Of a stretch of 46,539 nucleotides of DNA, positions 17,727-27,027 are shown in pieces. Within the stretch, counting starts at the first letter, position 1; each line of letters begins with the position of its first letter. The position numbers and the translations under genes are program-made. The stretch comes from Chitinophagales bacterium (GTDB lineage: Bacteria > Bacteroidota > Bacteroidia > Chitinophagales > CAIODY01): NCBI GenBank assembly GCA_947452995.1, contig CANGEV010000007.1, forward strand, positions 65,143 to 111,681, in the 5' to 3' direction. Below the pieces are notes generated by a model. The model worked only from the letters and a program-made list of their open reading frames with translations, had not been told where the DNA came from and did not search any database.

Positions 17727-19049
17727 TTATTTAAATAGGGTAGTAATAAAATAAATCAATGCACCCATAATACCGCTTATTGGAATTGTTAGAACCCATG
17801 CCCACATTAATTTGATGGTAACACCCCATCTAACGGCGGAAATTCTGCGCGTTAATCCAACGCCTACTATCGAGCCAGTAATCGTGTGGGTTGTACTCAC
17901 AGGAATACCTAGCATTTGAGTTAAATAAAGTGTAATTGCTCCAGCTGATTCAGCGGCAACACCTTCAAATGGTGTCACTTTTGTTATCTTAGACCCCATT
18001 GTTTTGATAATTCTCCAACCTCCGGATAAAGTTCCTAAGCCAATTGCAATAAAACAGGCATATTGAATCCAATCAGGAATTGTTGTAATGTCCTTCTTTG
18101 GTTTTAAAGTCGATACTTGCACTAAGGCATTAGCAGGAACCAAAACCAAGGAATCATTGATTTTTACAAACTGCTTTGAACCATCCTTCTTTATTGCCCA
18201 ATCGCTTTTGCTATGCGCTTTGCCTTTGCCATAAATGGCTGTAGAGTTAAAAATAGCATGTTGATGACCAGTGATTACACTGTCTGTAATTCCTCGGATA
18301 GAATCAAAATGAACAACATTAGCTGGTATAGAAACATAGTTCGTATCCATTTTATAAACCGTTTTGATTTCGGTCCAGGTTGGCACTTCTTTATGTTCTT
18401 TTTTTGCACTAGCTGTGAATACCAATAACGCTGCAGCAATTATCCCCATTACCTTTTGAGCATCATTTGAACCGTGGCCAAGACTAAATGCTGCTGAAGA
18501 AACTAACTGTAATCGCTTAAACCATTTATCAGCCCTACCAGGATGAACGCGTTTAAATAAGTGTAAAATTATTATGGAGATCGTATAGGCTAATAGCAAT
18601 CCTATCAAAGGTGCTAAAAAGATGAATGCAATAGTTGTATAGATCTTGGTTAAGTCGGCCAAAACACCCACACCAGCTTTTGCGATAGCTGCCCCTGCAA
18701 AGCCACCGAGTAACGTGTGGGATGATGAGGATGGAATTCCCCAATACCAAGTAATCAAATTCCAAATTATCGCTGCTAAAAGACCAGCCAAAATCACTTC
18801 TAGTGAAATTGCCTCTGTCTTCACAATCTTTGCAATGGAATCTGCAACTTTTAATTCAAATCCAAGCCAGTGATGTTTGGCAAAGAATAAAACAACTGCA
18901 TTAAAAAATGCAGCCCAAGCTACAGCTTGGAATGGGCTCAATACTTTAGTAGAGACAACGGTTGCAATACTGTTTGCAGCATCATGAAATCCGTTAATAT
19001 AGTCGAATACTAAGGCAAGGGCCACTACGACTAATAGTAGTGTCATCAT
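17727..19049 (-). CDS. pit: PiT-family inorganic phosphate transporter with a large soluble insert
   Basis: A 440-residue inner-membrane low-affinity phosphate:cation symporter. The two inverted Pi-binding signatures are visible as GFHDAANSIATVV (20-32) and GHGSNDAQKVMGI (191-203). There are about ten membrane helices. Between the halves, residues about 215-325 form a hydrophilic segment with no predicted helix, longer than the linker of the E. coli PitA type. It is 10 nt downstream of the DUF47 gene, and the pair is a typical pit-DUF47 operon. Confidence 0.93.
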   Translation of the reverse strand: MMTLLLVVVALALVFDYINGFHDAANSIATVVSTKVLSPFQAVAWAAFFNAVVLFFAKHHWLGFELKVADSIAKIVKTEAISLEVILAGLLAAIIWNLITWYWGIPSSSSHTLLGGFAGAAIAKAGVGVLADLTKIYTTIAFIFLAPLIGLLLAYTISIIILHLFKRVHPGRADKWFKRLQLVSSAAFSLGHGSNDAQKVMGIIAAALLVFTASAKKEHKEVPTWTEIKTVYKMDTNYVSIPANVVHFDSIRGITDSVITGHQHAIFNSTAIYGKGKAHSKSDWAIKKDGSKQFVKINDSLVLVPANALVQVSTLKPKKDITTIPDWIQYACFIAIGLGTLSGGWRIIKTMGSKITKVTPFEGVAAESAGAITLYLTQMLGIPVSTTHTITGSIVGVGLTRRISAVRWGVTIKLMWAWVLTIPISGIMGALIYFITTLFK

Positions 19050-19059
19050 TATTATTGAA

Positions 19060-19707
19060 TTAGCTAATTTTAACTAATATACTTTCCAAAACATTGGCAA
19101 CATCTTCAGCCATGTCTGTGGCTGTTTCTAATGCTGAAAGGATTTCTTTTTGCTTGATTAAGTTAATTGCATCCTTTTCATTATCAAACAAGCTAGCTAC
19201 TGCTGTATCATAAATATCATCAGCGTGGTTTTCGATACTATTTATTCTCACACATGCGTCTGTAATATTTCTTATGTTTCTAATGTTCTTTAATTCATTA
19301 ATCGCACGTTGCAATTCAATAGTGCTTTGGTGAATTAATTCTGCTAATTTTATAATGGCAGGGGTGAACTCCGTAACCTTATACATCGCAATTCTTTTAC
19401 TAGCTCCGTGAATATAATCTGCAATTTCATCGATAGATGATGTTAAGCGATGGATATCTTCACGATCAAAAGGAGTTATAAAACTTCCTGATAACTCTAA
19501 ATAAATTTTGTGCGCACACTGATCACATACATGCTCAAGATCTTCAATCTCTTTTTCGAGTTCTTTACGCTTGTTCTGGTCCATTGTGTTCACCAACTCA
19601 TGCATCACTGAGGCAATTTTAACAAGATTAGTTGCTTGATCGTCGAATAGAGGGAAGAACTTACGATCCTTTGGCGCGAAAAATTTAAAAATTGAGTCTA
19701 AGGCCAT
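19060..19707 (-). CDS. DUF47 (PhoU-like) phosphate transport regulator
   Basis: A 215-residue all-helical protein of the PhoU-like DUF47 family, TIGR00153-type. The ExxxD metal-binding pattern is seen in LEHVCDQCAHKI and SSIDEIADYIHGASKRI. These proteins accompany Pit transporters and are thought to modulate them. It is the promoter-proximal gene of the pit operon. The first residues MALDSIFKFFAPKDRKFFPLF are typical of the family. Confidence 0.9.
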   Translation of the reverse strand: MALDSIFKFFAPKDRKFFPLFDDQATNLVKIASVMHELVNTMDQNKRKELEKEIEDLEHVCDQCAHKIYLELSGSFITPFDREDIHRLTSSIDEIADYIHGASKRIAMYKVTEFTPAIIKLAELIHQSTIELQRAINELKNIRNIRNITDACVRINSIENHADDIYDTAVASLFDNEKDAINLIKQKEILSALETATDMAEDVANVLESILVKIS

Positions 19708-19731
19708 TTTGGTTTTGAATTTGATTTAATG

Positions 19732-19761
19732 CAAAGTTAATAGACTCTTTTTTTATAACAA
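19732..19761 (-). promoter_or_regulatory. Promoter of the DUF47-pit operon
   Basis: On the minus strand TTG (19759-19761), 19 nt and TAACTTTG (19732-19739) match the consensus exactly. The leader to the ATG at 19707 is about 20 nt. No Pho-box-like direct repeat was recognised. Confidence 0.65.
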
Positions 19762-19991
19762 GGCGAGAGTTAACTGGTAACGTTATGGTAATATTGTATT
19801 TTGTTTTTAATGTAGGTTTTATTGAGAATTATTATGAATAATAAAATGAAAAGTGCGCTAGATTTAATCTATTACCCTCACGAAACAAAAAAATAAATAA
19901 TTTTTACTTCCTTGAAACCTTTACGCAGAAAGACTTTTAAGCATTTCGGTCATTTTTTGTTTAAAAAAAGTAAAAATAAAAGCGAATAAAG

Positions 19992-20022
19992 TTTGATTAT
20001 TGAATTATTAGTTCTACTTTTG
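19992..20022 (+). promoter_or_regulatory. Main promoter of the ribosomal protein operon
   Basis: TTTG at 19992-19995, exactly 19 nt, then TACTTTTG at 20015-20022. This is a perfect match to the Bacteroidota TTTG-N19-TAnnTTTG consensus. An AT-rich tract precedes it. It is by far the best candidate to drive the 29-gene operon. Confidence 0.8.
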
Positions 20023-20031
20023 CGGTCCCAA

Positions 20032-20059
20032 GTTAGAGATAGGAACGTTCTATTCTAAC
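20032..20059 (+). promoter_or_regulatory. Leader hairpin of the ribosomal operon
   Basis: GTTAGA (20032-20037) pairs with TCTAAC (20054-20059), and ATAG (20039-20042) pairs with CTAT (20050-20053). One G is bulged and the loop is GAACGTT. It begins within about 10 nt of the promoter -7 box, so it would form the 5' end of the mRNA. A role in mRNA stability or feedback control is an inference. Confidence 0.55.
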
Positions 20060-20099
20060 CGCTGGTTTCAAAATTAATTGAATTATTAACCTTATATCG

Positions 20100-20717
20100 A
20101 TGAAAGCAATCCTTGGGAAAAAGATTGGCATGACCAGCATTTTTGATGCAGCTGGTAAAAACATCGCCTGCACGGTAATCGAAGCCGGTCCATGTGTAGT
20201 TACACAGGTAAAAACCATTGAATCTGATGGCTATAACGCTCTTCAGTTAAGTTTCGGTAACAAAACCGAAAAATCAACTCCGGCCCCTTTGAAAGGTCAC
20301 TTTTCAAAATCAAACACAGCTCCTAAATCTTATACACGCGAAATTCGCAACGCTTCTATGGACAAAAACCTAGGAGATGTTGTGGATGCTACTTTATTTG
20401 CTGAAGGCGAAAAAGTAAATGTCGTGTCTACAGCTAAAGGACGCGGTTTCCAAGGTGTTGTTAAACGCCATGGATTTAGTGGGGTAGGTCAAGCTACACA
20501 CGGTCAACATGATCGTAGTCGTGCACCGGGTTCATTAGGTAACTCCTCTGATGCTAGCCGTGTAATGAAAGGTATGCGTATGGCTGGTCAAATGGGTAAC
20601 AATCGCGTTAAGATGAAAAACTTGAAGATTGTTAAAATATTCGCTGAGCAAAACTTGGTAGTTGTTAGTGGTTGTATCCCTGGCGCTCCTGGTCAGTATG
20701 TAATTATTGAAAATTAA
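20100..20717 (+). CDS. rplC: 50S ribosomal protein L3
   Basis: A 205-residue protein of the 50S subunit. The L3 signature is [13 protein letters not shown] (114-126), and the peptidyl-transferase-facing loop is [15 protein letters not shown] (about 134-148). It is the first gene of the operon here; rpsJ, which usually precedes it, is absent upstream. The ATG at 20100 follows a leader of about 70 nt with no Shine-Dalgarno motif. Confidence 0.98.
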   Translation: MKAILGKKIGMTSIFDAAGKNIACTVIEAGPCVVTQVKTIESDGYNALQLSFGNKTEKSTPAPLKGHFSKSNTAPKSYTREIRNASMDKNLGDVVDATLFAEGEKVNVVSTAKGRGFQGVVKRHGFSGVGQATHGQHDRSRAPGSLGNSSDASRVMKGMRMAGQMGNNRVKMKNLKIVKIFAEQNLVVVSGCIPGAPGQYVIIEN

Positions 20718-20746
20718 TTGCTCACTTCTAAAAAAGTACAAAAGTT

Positions 20747-21373
20747 ATGAAACTAGATATTTTAAATAAAGAAGGTAAAGCAACCGGATCTCAAATTGAT
20801 TTGAACGAATCAGTTTTTGGAATCGAACCAAATGAGCACGTTGTTTATTTGAACGTTAAGCATTACTTAGCTAATCAACGCCAAGGTACGCATAGCACAT
20901 TGACTCGTTCATTTGTGAGTGGTTCTACAAGAAAGTTGCATAAACAAAAAGGTACTGGTGGTAGCCGTAAAGGTTCTATCAAGAATATTCAGTATCCTGG
21001 TGGTCCTCGTGCATTCGGTCCTGAACCGCGTGACTATGGCTTCAAGTTAAATGCTAAAATGAAAGATCTTGCTAAGCGCAGTATCTTGAGTGCTAAAATC
21101 AAAGCTAACAGCATCCGTGTTGTAGAAGATTTTGATTTGGATACTCCTAAAACAAAACAATACTTGAATTTCATTGCTAACATGAATATCGGTACTGCTA
21201 AATCTTTAGTTGTTACTGCAGATGTTAAAAAGAATATGTTGTTAGGTTCTCGTAACGTTCAACGTTCAGGTATGGTAACTGCAGATAATATGAATGCGTA
21301 TCAATTGATTAATGCTGATACATTAATTCTTTCTGTAAGCGCAGTGAAACGTATTGAAGAAATTCTTAAATAA
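20747..21373 (+). CDS. rplD: 50S ribosomal protein L4
   Basis: A 208-residue protein of the L4/L1e family. The extended loop reaching into the exit tunnel includes KQKGTGGSRKGS (67-78) and GGPRAFGPEPRDY (85-97). In Proteobacteria L4 represses its own operon through the S10 leader. Whether it recognises the leader hairpin at 20032-20059 here is unknown. The gene is 29 nt after rplC. Confidence 0.98.
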   Translation: MKLDILNKEGKATGSQIDLNESVFGIEPNEHVVYLNVKHYLANQRQGTHSTLTRSFVSGSTRKLHKQKGTGGSRKGSIKNIQYPGGPRAFGPEPRDYGFKLNAKMKDLAKRSILSAKIKANSIRVVEDFDLDTPKTKQYLNFIANMNIGTAKSLVVTADVKKNMLLGSRNVQRSGMVTADNMNAYQLINADTLILSVSAVKRIEEILK

Positions 21374-21394
21374 GCCCGTCAAAACAAAGCGATC

Positions 21395-21685
21395 ATGGAA
21401 ATCATTATCCGCCCGATAGTAACCGAAAAATTAACCCAGTTGACTGAAAAGCAACATAAATACGGGTTTGTCGTGAATCCTCGCGCCAATAAATTACAGA
21501 TTAAATCTGCAATTGAAAAAATGTACAACGTAACAGTTGAAGCAGTTAACACTGCAACAATGCCTGGTAAATCTATCCAACGTTATACTAAGAAAGGTTT
21601 CACAAAAGGTAGCAAGCCTTCATATAAGAAAGCTTATGTGACTGTTAGTGCAAACGATACAATCGATTTTTACGGTAACGTTTAA
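21395..21685 (+). CDS. rplW: 50S ribosomal protein L23
   Basis: A 96-residue L23 protein beginning MEIIIRPIVTEKLTQL, with the family pattern IRPxVTEK and the strand YGFVVNPRANKLQIK. It lies at the exit of the peptide tunnel and is the docking point for trigger factor and SRP. It sits in the conserved position between rplD and rplB. Confidence 0.97.
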   Translation: MEIIIRPIVTEKLTQLTEKQHKYGFVVNPRANKLQIKSAIEKMYNVTVEAVNTATMPGKSIQRYTKKGFTKGSKPSYKKAYVTVSANDTIDFYGNV

Positions 21686-21720
21686 TTCATTAATTAACTA
21701 ATTCGAAAACGAGCTAAATC

Positions 21721-22563
21721 ATGGCTTTAAAGAAATACAAACCAATCACGGCAGGAACTCGTCACCGCATAGGTAATGCTTATGCTGAAGTTACTGTAAC
21801 TAAGTCTAATCCAGAAAAGTCTTTGACTGAGTATATTTCTGGAACAGGTGGACGTAACGCTCAAGGCCGTCGTAGCATGCGCTATATCGGTGGAGGTCAT
21901 AAAAAATTGTATCGTATCATCGATTTCAAACGTAATAAGTTTGATATTCCTGCTACTGTAAAAACAGTTGAGTATGATCCAAATCGTTCAGCTTTCATCG
22001 CTTTGTTGAATTATGCTGATGGTGAAAAACGTTATATCATCGCTCCTGATGGTATTAAAGTTGGTCAAACTGTGATGAGTGGTACCAAAGCTACTCCTGA
22101 GGTTGGTAATGCAATGAAGATTAAAGATATTCCATTAGGAACTATCATTCACAATATCGAATTACGTCCTGGTCAAGGTGGCGCAATCGCTCGCTCTGCT
22201 GGTACTTACGCTCAATTGGCTGCGAAGGATGTTCGTTATGCAACGATCAAATTACCTTCTGGTGAAACTCGTATGATTTTGATGGAATGTTTCGCTACTA
22301 TTGGCTCAACATCAAATCCTGATCACAACTTGCAACAATTGGGTAAAGCTGGTCGTAGCCGTTGGAGAGGTATTCGTCCTCGTAACCGTGCGGTAGCGAT
22401 GAACCCAGTAGATCACCCGATGGGTGGTGGTGAAGGTAAAGCTTCAGGTGGTCAGCCTCGTACACGCCGTGGTATCAAATCAAGAGGTTTGAAAACACGT
22501 GCTCCGAAGAATCCAAACAATCGTTTTATCATCACGCGTCGTAACGGTCGCAAATTGTCTTAA
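21721..22563 (+). CDS. rplB: 50S ribosomal protein L2
   Basis: A 280-residue L2, one of the core proteins around the peptidyl transferase centre. The signature [13 protein letters not shown] contains H232, the counterpart of the conserved histidine near residue 229 in E. coli. The basic C-terminal tail ([20 protein letters not shown]) is intact. Length is a few residues above typical, with no obvious insertion domain. Confidence 0.98.
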   Translation: MALKKYKPITAGTRHRIGNAYAEVTVTKSNPEKSLTEYISGTGGRNAQGRRSMRYIGGGHKKLYRIIDFKRNKFDIPATVKTVEYDPNRSAFIALLNYADGEKRYIIAPDGIKVGQTVMSGTKATPEVGNAMKIKDIPLGTIIHNIELRPGQGGAIARSAGTYAQLAAKDVRYATIKLPSGETRMILMECFATIGSTSNPDHNLQQLGKAGRSRWRGIRPRNRAVAMNPVDHPMGGGEGKASGGQPRTRRGIKSRGLKTRAPKNPNNRFIITRRNGRKLS

Positions 22564-22590
22564 TCCCTTTAAACTAAGAAGCACAATAAT

Positions 22591-22854
22591 ATGGCTCGCT
22601 CAATTAAAAAAGGTCCTTACGTAGATCATAACCTTCAAGGTAAACTAGATAAGATGAATGACGGTTCAACTAAAAGAGCTGTTATCAAAACTTGGAGTCG
22701 TCGTAGTATGATCACTCCAGATTTCGTTGGTCATACCTTGGCAGTTCACAATGGTAACAAATTCATTCCTGTTTATGTAGGGGAGAATATGGTAGGCCAC
22801 AAATTAGGTGAATTCGCTCCAACGCGTACATTCAAAGGACACTCAGCTAAATAA
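22591..22854 (+). CDS. rpsS: 30S ribosomal protein S19
   Basis: An 87-residue S19 with the family start [15 protein letters not shown] and the motifs [16 protein letters not shown] and [16 protein letters not shown]. It binds 16S rRNA in the head of the 30S subunit with S13. It is in the expected rplB-rpsS-rplV order. Confidence 0.98.
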   Translation: MARSIKKGPYVDHNLQGKLDKMNDGSTKRAVIKTWSRRSMITPDFVGHTLAVHNGNKFIPVYVGENMVGHKLGEFAPTRTFKGHSAK

Positions 22855-22885
22855 TAATAATCCTTAAAGTCATAAAATAGACCAA

Positions 22886-23245
22886 ATGGAAGCAATAGCA
22901 AGATTAAGGAATCATCCAACTTCTACCCGCAAGATGCGCTTAATGGCAGATCTTATCCGCGGTAAGCAAGTAGAACAAGCTTTAGGCATTTTGCAATTTA
23001 CCAAGAAACATAACTCTACACCACTTTATAAGTTGTTGTTGAGTGCTGTTGACAATTGGAAGCAAAAAAATCCAGGTAGCCGTCCTGAAGATAGCAACTT
23101 GGTTGTTAAAACGATTATGGTAGACCAAGGTGTTACTATCCGTCGTTATACAAACGCACCGCAAGGACGTATGTATCGTATCCGTAAGCGTAGTAACCAT
23201 GTTACTCTCGTTGTGGATTCAAAAGTAGAAAACGTTAAAGCATAA
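22886..23245 (+). CDS. rplV: 50S ribosomal protein L22
   Basis: A 119-residue L22. The segments TSTRKMRLMADLIRGKQVEQA and IRRYTNAPQGRMYRIRKRSNH are diagnostic; the second contains the beta hairpin that lines the exit tunnel and affects macrolide response. The start MEAIARLRNHP is shorter than in Proteobacteria, as is usual in Bacteroidota. Confidence 0.97.
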   Translation: MEAIARLRNHPTSTRKMRLMADLIRGKQVEQALGILQFTKKHNSTPLYKLLLSAVDNWKQKNPGSRPEDSNLVVKTIMVDQGVTIRRYTNAPQGRMYRIRKRSNHVTLVVDSKVENVKA

Positions 23246-23270
23246 TTATCAACATTACAAATAAACGATA

Positions 23271-24023
23271 ATGGGTCAAAAAGCCAATCCGATAGGAAAC
23301 CGTTTAGGAATTGTTCGCGGCTGGGAATCTAGCTGGTTCGGTAACAAGGCCGACTTTGCTGGAAAATTGTTGGAAGACGATAAAATCCGCAAATATCTTA
23401 AAGCGCGTATTAACAAAGGAGGAATCTCTAAAATGGTTATCGAGCGTACTTTGAAGCGCTTGATTATTACTATCCATACTTCTCGTCCTGGTATTATTAT
23501 CGGTAAAGAAGGTAAGGAGGTAGATCGCATCAAAGAAGAGTTGAACAAACTTACAGGTAAAGACGTTCAAATCAACATCGTTGAAATTCGTCGTCCTGAA
23601 TTGGATGCTGCTATTATCGCTGACACAATCGCTCGTCAAATCGAGAGCCGTATCAACTTCAAACGTGCAATGAAAATGGCTATGCAGTCATCTATGCGTA
23701 TGGGAGCTGAAGGTATTAAGATCAAATGTGGTGGTCGTTTAGGTGGAGCAGAGATCGCTCGTACTGAAGAAGTTAAGCAAGGTCGTGTACCATTACATAC
23801 TTTCCGTGCAGATATCGATTATGCTCACGCTGAAGCGTTGACTGTATATGGTATCATCGGTATCAAAGTTTGGGTTTGTCGCGGTGAAGTTTTTGGAAAA
23901 CGTGACTTGAACATGAACTTCGGTACTAAAGCAGACGGTAACAACGCGAATGAAACTCGCGGAGATCGTCGCGATGACCGCCGCGGAGGTGATAGAAGAG
24001 GTGGAGGCCGCAACCGCAACTAA
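23271..24023 (+). CDS. rpsC: 30S ribosomal protein S3
   Basis: A 250-residue S3 with the N-terminal [14 protein letters not shown] start, a KH domain whose GxxG loop is GKEG (78-81), and the C-terminal S3 domain ([21 protein letters not shown]). It guards the mRNA entry tunnel. The last 25 residues are a low-complexity arginine/glycine/aspartate tail beyond the usual S3 core. Confidence 0.98.
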   Translation: MGQKANPIGNRLGIVRGWESSWFGNKADFAGKLLEDDKIRKYLKARINKGGISKMVIERTLKRLIITIHTSRPGIIIGKEGKEVDRIKEELNKLTGKDVQINIVEIRRPELDAAIIADTIARQIESRINFKRAMKMAMQSSMRMGAEGIKIKCGGRLGGAEIARTEEVKQGRVPLHTFRADIDYAHAEALTVYGIIGIKVWVCRGEVFGKRDLNMNFGTKADGNNANETRGDRRDDRRGGDRRGGGRNRN

Positions 24024-24061
24024 TTAATTTAGCAACTGATAACACGAAATACATTTAGACA

Positions 24062-24481
24062 ATGTTACAGCCCAAAAAAGTAAAATACCGCAAACAACAG
24101 CGCGGAATGATGAAAGGAAACGCTAAGCGTGGAGCAACCGTTTCTTTTGGATCTTTCGGTTTGAAAGCATTAGAAGAGTGCTGGATGTCAAGCCGTCAAA
24201 TTGAAGCAGCTCGTATCGCTTTAACCCGTCATATGAAACGTGAAGGTTCTGTTTGGATCCGCGTTTTCCCTGATAAACCAGTAACGAAGAAGCCTGCAGA
24301 GGTACGTATGGGTAAGGGTAAAGGTAATCCAGAAGAATGGGCAGCTGTAGTAAAACCTGGACGTATTCTTTTCGAAGCGGACGGAGTTCCTTTGAAAGTT
24401 GCTCAAGAAGCATTATCTTTGGCAGCCCAAAAGTTACCTATTGCAACTAAATTCGTAATTCGTCACGATTTCGCTGAATAA
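24062..24481 (+). CDS. rplP: 50S ribosomal protein L16
   Basis: A 139-residue L16 starting [15 protein letters not shown]. The segment [20 protein letters not shown] matches the A-site-facing region, including the arginine that is hydroxylated in E. coli. It is in the conserved rpsC-rplP-rpmC order. Confidence 0.98.
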   Translation: MLQPKKVKYRKQQRGMMKGNAKRGATVSFGSFGLKALEECWMSSRQIEAARIALTRHMKREGSVWIRVFPDKPVTKKPAEVRMGKGKGNPEEWAAVVKPGRILFEADGVPLKVAQEALSLAAQKLPIATKFVIRHDFAE

Positions 24482-24493
24482 AAATTTAAGACT

Positions 24494-24685
24494 ATGTCAA
24501 AGGAAAAAGAAAACTATAACAACTACTCTGCAGAAGAGTTGACCAATAAAATCGCTGAAGAGAAGGCTATGTTGGGTAAAATGAAATTTAACCACAAAGT
24601 TACTCCAATCGAAAATCCAATGAGCATTCGCCAAATCCGTCGCAATATTGCGCGTATGGCAACTGCTTTGAGCGCTAAAAATTAA
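24494..24685 (+). CDS. rpmC: 50S ribosomal protein L29
   Basis: A 63-residue two-helix protein of the L29 family, with [21 protein letters not shown] and the C-terminal [15 protein letters not shown]. It sits near the exit tunnel beside L23. Its position between rplP and rpsQ is conserved. Confidence 0.95.
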   Translation: MSKEKENYNNYSAEELTNKIAEEKAMLGKMKFNHKVTPIENPMSIRQIRRNIARMATALSAKN

Positions 24686-24711
24686 TACTCAAAACGACCT
24701 CACTTATTAAC

Positions 24712-24972
24712 ATGACAGAAGTTCGTAACCTAAGAAAAACACGTATCGGTATAGTATCCAGCAACAAAATGGATAAAACGATTACCGTTACTGTTGAGCG
24801 TAAAGTAAAACACGCTAAATATGGTAAGTTCTTGAAACAATCCAAGAAATTCCATGCACACGACGAGAAAGGGGAGTGCAATATCGGTGATACCGTTAAA
24901 ATCATGGAGACTCGTCCTTTGAGTAAAACTAAGCGCTGGCGTTTGGTTGAAATTTTGGAAAGAGCAAAATAA
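24712..24972 (+). CDS. rpsQ: 30S ribosomal protein S17
   Basis: An 86-residue OB-fold protein with the S17 signature [20 protein letters not shown] and the N-terminal [18 protein letters not shown]. It is an early binder of 16S rRNA during 30S assembly. It ends the S10-type block and runs into the spc-type block with only 28 nt between. Confidence 0.97.
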   Translation: MTEVRNLRKTRIGIVSSNKMDKTITVTVERKVKHAKYGKFLKQSKKFHAHDEKGECNIGDTVKIMETRPLSKTKRWRLVEILERAK

Positions 24973-25000
24973 TTTTTGACCCTAAAACATTTGATAGAAA

Positions 25001-25369
25001 ATGATACAAACAGAAAGCCGTTTACGCGTAGCCGACAATAGTGGTGCTAAAGAAGTTCTTTGCATCCGCGTTTTAGGAAACAGTGGTCAGCGTTATGCTA
25101 CTATTGGTGACAAAATTGTTGTTACCGTAAAAGATGCATTACCTAACGGTGGTGTTAAGAAAGGTACAGTTTCAAAAGCTGTAATCGTTCGTACTTCTTT
25201 TAAATTCCGTCGTAAAGATGGTTCTTATATCTTCTTTGATGACAATGCTGTAGTATTGTTAAATACACAAGACGAACCTCGCGGTACGCGTATCTTCGGG
25301 CCAGTAGCTCGTGAACTCCGTGAGAAAAACTATATGAAAATTGTTTCATTAGCCCCTGAGGTTCTTTAA
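25001..25369 (+). CDS. rplN: 50S ribosomal protein L14
   Basis: A 122-residue L14 starting [18 protein letters not shown]. The family core [17 protein letters not shown] and the end [16 protein letters not shown] are intact. It lies at the subunit interface and forms intersubunit bridges with 16S rRNA. It is the first gene of the spc-type block, with no separate promoter seen. Confidence 0.98.
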   Translation: MIQTESRLRVADNSGAKEVLCIRVLGNSGQRYATIGDKIVVTVKDALPNGGVKKGTVSKAVIVRTSFKFRRKDGSYIFFDDNAVVLLNTQDEPRGTRIFGPVARELREKNYMKIVSLAPEVL

Positions 25370-25380
25370 ATCTTAAGATC

Positions 25381-25704
25381 ATGACAAGATTCGCAACGAA
25401 ATTACACGTAAAAAAAGGAGATATGGTTAAGGTTATCTCCGGCGACAATAAAGGTAAATCAGGACGTATCGTTTCTGTTTTCCCTAAAACGTCTCGCGCA
25501 ATTGTAGAAGGTTTGAATATGGTTTCTCGCCATACTAAGCCCAATGCGCAAAATCCTCAAGGTGCTATCATTAAAAAAGAAGCTCCAATCCATATAAGTA
25601 ATTTGATGGTAATGTCTGGTAACACGCCAAGTCGTATCGGACGTAAAGTAGAAGGTGACAAGATAGTTCGTGTTGCTAAAAAGACTGGTGAAGTTTTAAA
25701 ATAA
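25381..25704 (+). CDS. rplX: 50S ribosomal protein L24
   Basis: A 107-residue L24 with an N-terminal KOW motif (KKGDMVKVISGDNKGKSGRI) and the HTKPNAQNPQGAI segment. It helps start 50S assembly by binding domain I of 23S rRNA. It is 11 nt after rplN. Confidence 0.97.
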   Translation: MTRFATKLHVKKGDMVKVISGDNKGKSGRIVSVFPKTSRAIVEGLNMVSRHTKPNAQNPQGAIIKKEAPIHISNLMVMSGNTPSRIGRKVEGDKIVRVAKKTGEVLK

Positions 25705-25723
25705 TTAAACAGTAGAGAATACA

Positions 25724-26275
25724 ATGACATACATTCCTCGTTTAAAAGAGAAGTACAAAAAAGAAGTTGTTCCTGCTTTAAAGGAAAAACATTCTTATAA
25801 AACAGTTATGCAGGTTCCTCGTATTACGAAGATCTCCATTAACCAAGGTTTAGGCCGTATTGCAGGTGATAAAAAATTGATGGAATTGGCAATTGAAGAA
25901 TTGTCAACTATCACTGGTCAGCGTGCAGTAACTTCTAAATCACGTAAAGATATCTCTAACTTCAAATTACGTTCTGGTATGCCAGTAGGCGCTCGCGTAA
26001 CTTTACGTGGAGACAAAATGTATGAGTTTTTAGACCGTTTAATCGCTGTTGCACTTCCTCGTGTACGTGATTTCAAAGGTATAAATGATAAAGCATTTGA
26101 TGGTCGTGGTAACTATACATTAGGTGTTACTGAACAAATTATCTTCCCGGAGATTGATATTGATAAAGTATCAAAAATCAACGGTATGGATATTACCATC
26201 GTTACCACTGCCACAAACGATGCAGAAGCTAAAAGCTTGTTGCAAGAAATGGGCATGCCTTTCAAAAAAGATTAA
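25724..26275 (+). CDS. rplE: 50S ribosomal protein L5
   Basis: A 183-residue L5 that binds 5S rRNA and contacts the P-site tRNA. Family segments include [36 protein letters not shown] and [18 protein letters not shown]. Length is typical. It is in the conserved rplX-rplE-rpsN order. Confidence 0.98.
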   Translation: MTYIPRLKEKYKKEVVPALKEKHSYKTVMQVPRITKISINQGLGRIAGDKKLMELAIEELSTITGQRAVTSKSRKDISNFKLRSGMPVGARVTLRGDKMYEFLDRLIAVALPRVRDFKGINDKAFDGRGNYTLGVTEQIIFPEIDIDKVSKINGMDITIVTTATNDAEAKSLLQEMGMPFKKD

Positions 26276-26306
26276 TTCACTAAGATAAAAACACAAAACC
26301 GATAGG

Positions 26307-26576
26307 ATGGCAAAAAAATCTGTTATCGCTCGTCAACGCAAAAGAGAACATTTGGTTGAATTATACGCTGAACGTCGTAAAGCTTTGAAAGAAGCTGGAG
26401 ATTACGAGGCTTTAGATAAACTACCTCGTAACTCAGCAAAAGTACGTCTACGTAATCGTTGTCAATTGACTGGTCGTCCACGTGCTTATAACCGCTTATT
26501 CGGTTTGTCTCGTAACAAACTACGTGAATTAGCAATGAATGGTAAAATACCTGGAGTTCGTAAAGCTTCTTGGTAA
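26307..26576 (+). CDS. rpsN: 30S ribosomal protein S14, zinc-free type
   Basis: An 89-residue S14 of the long form, ending [21 protein letters not shown]. It has a single cysteine (in [15 protein letters not shown]), so it lacks the CxxC-CxxC zinc ribbon of the short form. It binds the 30S head late in assembly. Confidence 0.97.
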   Translation: MAKKSVIARQRKREHLVELYAERRKALKEAGDYEALDKLPRNSAKVRLRNRCQLTGRPRAYNRLFGLSRNKLRELAMNGKIPGVRKASW

Positions 26577-26605
26577 TACTTTAAATTTAAATACATTAAT
26601 TAGCA

Positions 26606-27007
26606 ATGATAACCGATCCAATTTCAGATTTTTTGACACGTTTGCGTAATGCTCAAATGGCGCGTCATCGTGTTGTAGATATCCCTGCTTCCAATCTTAA
26701 AAAGAAGCTTACGGAGATTCTATACCAGAAAGGTTATATCCACAAATACACCTTCCAGGAAACTCCTAACAAACAAGGTGTAATCAAGATCGCTTTGAAA
26801 TATGATGCGGTAACTAAGTTACCAGCTATTCGTGAAATGCTTCGCGTGAGCCGTCCAGGTCTACGTAAGTATAGCGGAATGCATGATATCAAACGCGTTA
26901 AAAATGGTTTGGGTATTGCCATCGTTTCAACTTCTAAAGGTATAATGACAGATAAAGAAGCTCGTAACTTGAATGTAGGCGGCGAAGTATTGTGTCATAT
27001 TTTCTAA
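26606..27007 (+). CDS. rpsH: 30S ribosomal protein S8
   Basis: A 133-residue S8 with the start MITDPISDFLTRLRNAQ and the C-terminal signature GIAIVSTSKGIMTDKEAR. It binds helix 21 of 16S rRNA. In E. coli S8 represses this block by binding the rplE start region; a matching structure was not identified here. Confidence 0.98.
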   Translation: MITDPISDFLTRLRNAQMARHRVVDIPASNLKKKLTEILYQKGYIHKYTFQETPNKQGVIKIALKYDAVTKLPAIREMLRVSRPGLRKYSGMHDIKRVKNGLGIAIVSTSKGIMTDKEARNLNVGGEVLCHIF

Positions 27008-27027
27008 TAGTTCATTAAAACATTTTT

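Larger units (their letters stand above)
19708..20099. other. Divergent control region between the pit operon and the ribosomal operon
   Basis: This 392-bp AT-rich spacer has no supported gene. It holds the DUF47 promoter at its left end, the rplC promoter at 19992-20022 and a leader hairpin at 20032-20059. An A/T tract at about 19958-19990 lies just upstream of the rplC -33 box and may act like an UP element. A 20-codon open frame at 19834-19896 is not supported. Confidence 0.8.

Noticed and set aside
19834-19896. 20-codon open frame in the pit-rplC spacer
   Set aside because: It has no promoter match at a sensible distance and no recognisable peptide features. Chance is enough in an AT-rich spacer.
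23276-23639. Two minus-strand open frames opposite rpsC
   Set aside because: Both are shadows of the strongly biased codon use in rpsC and have no family features.
24123-24413. 96-codon minus-strand open frame opposite rplP
   Set aside because: It is antisense to a well-supported ribosomal gene and shows no protein features.
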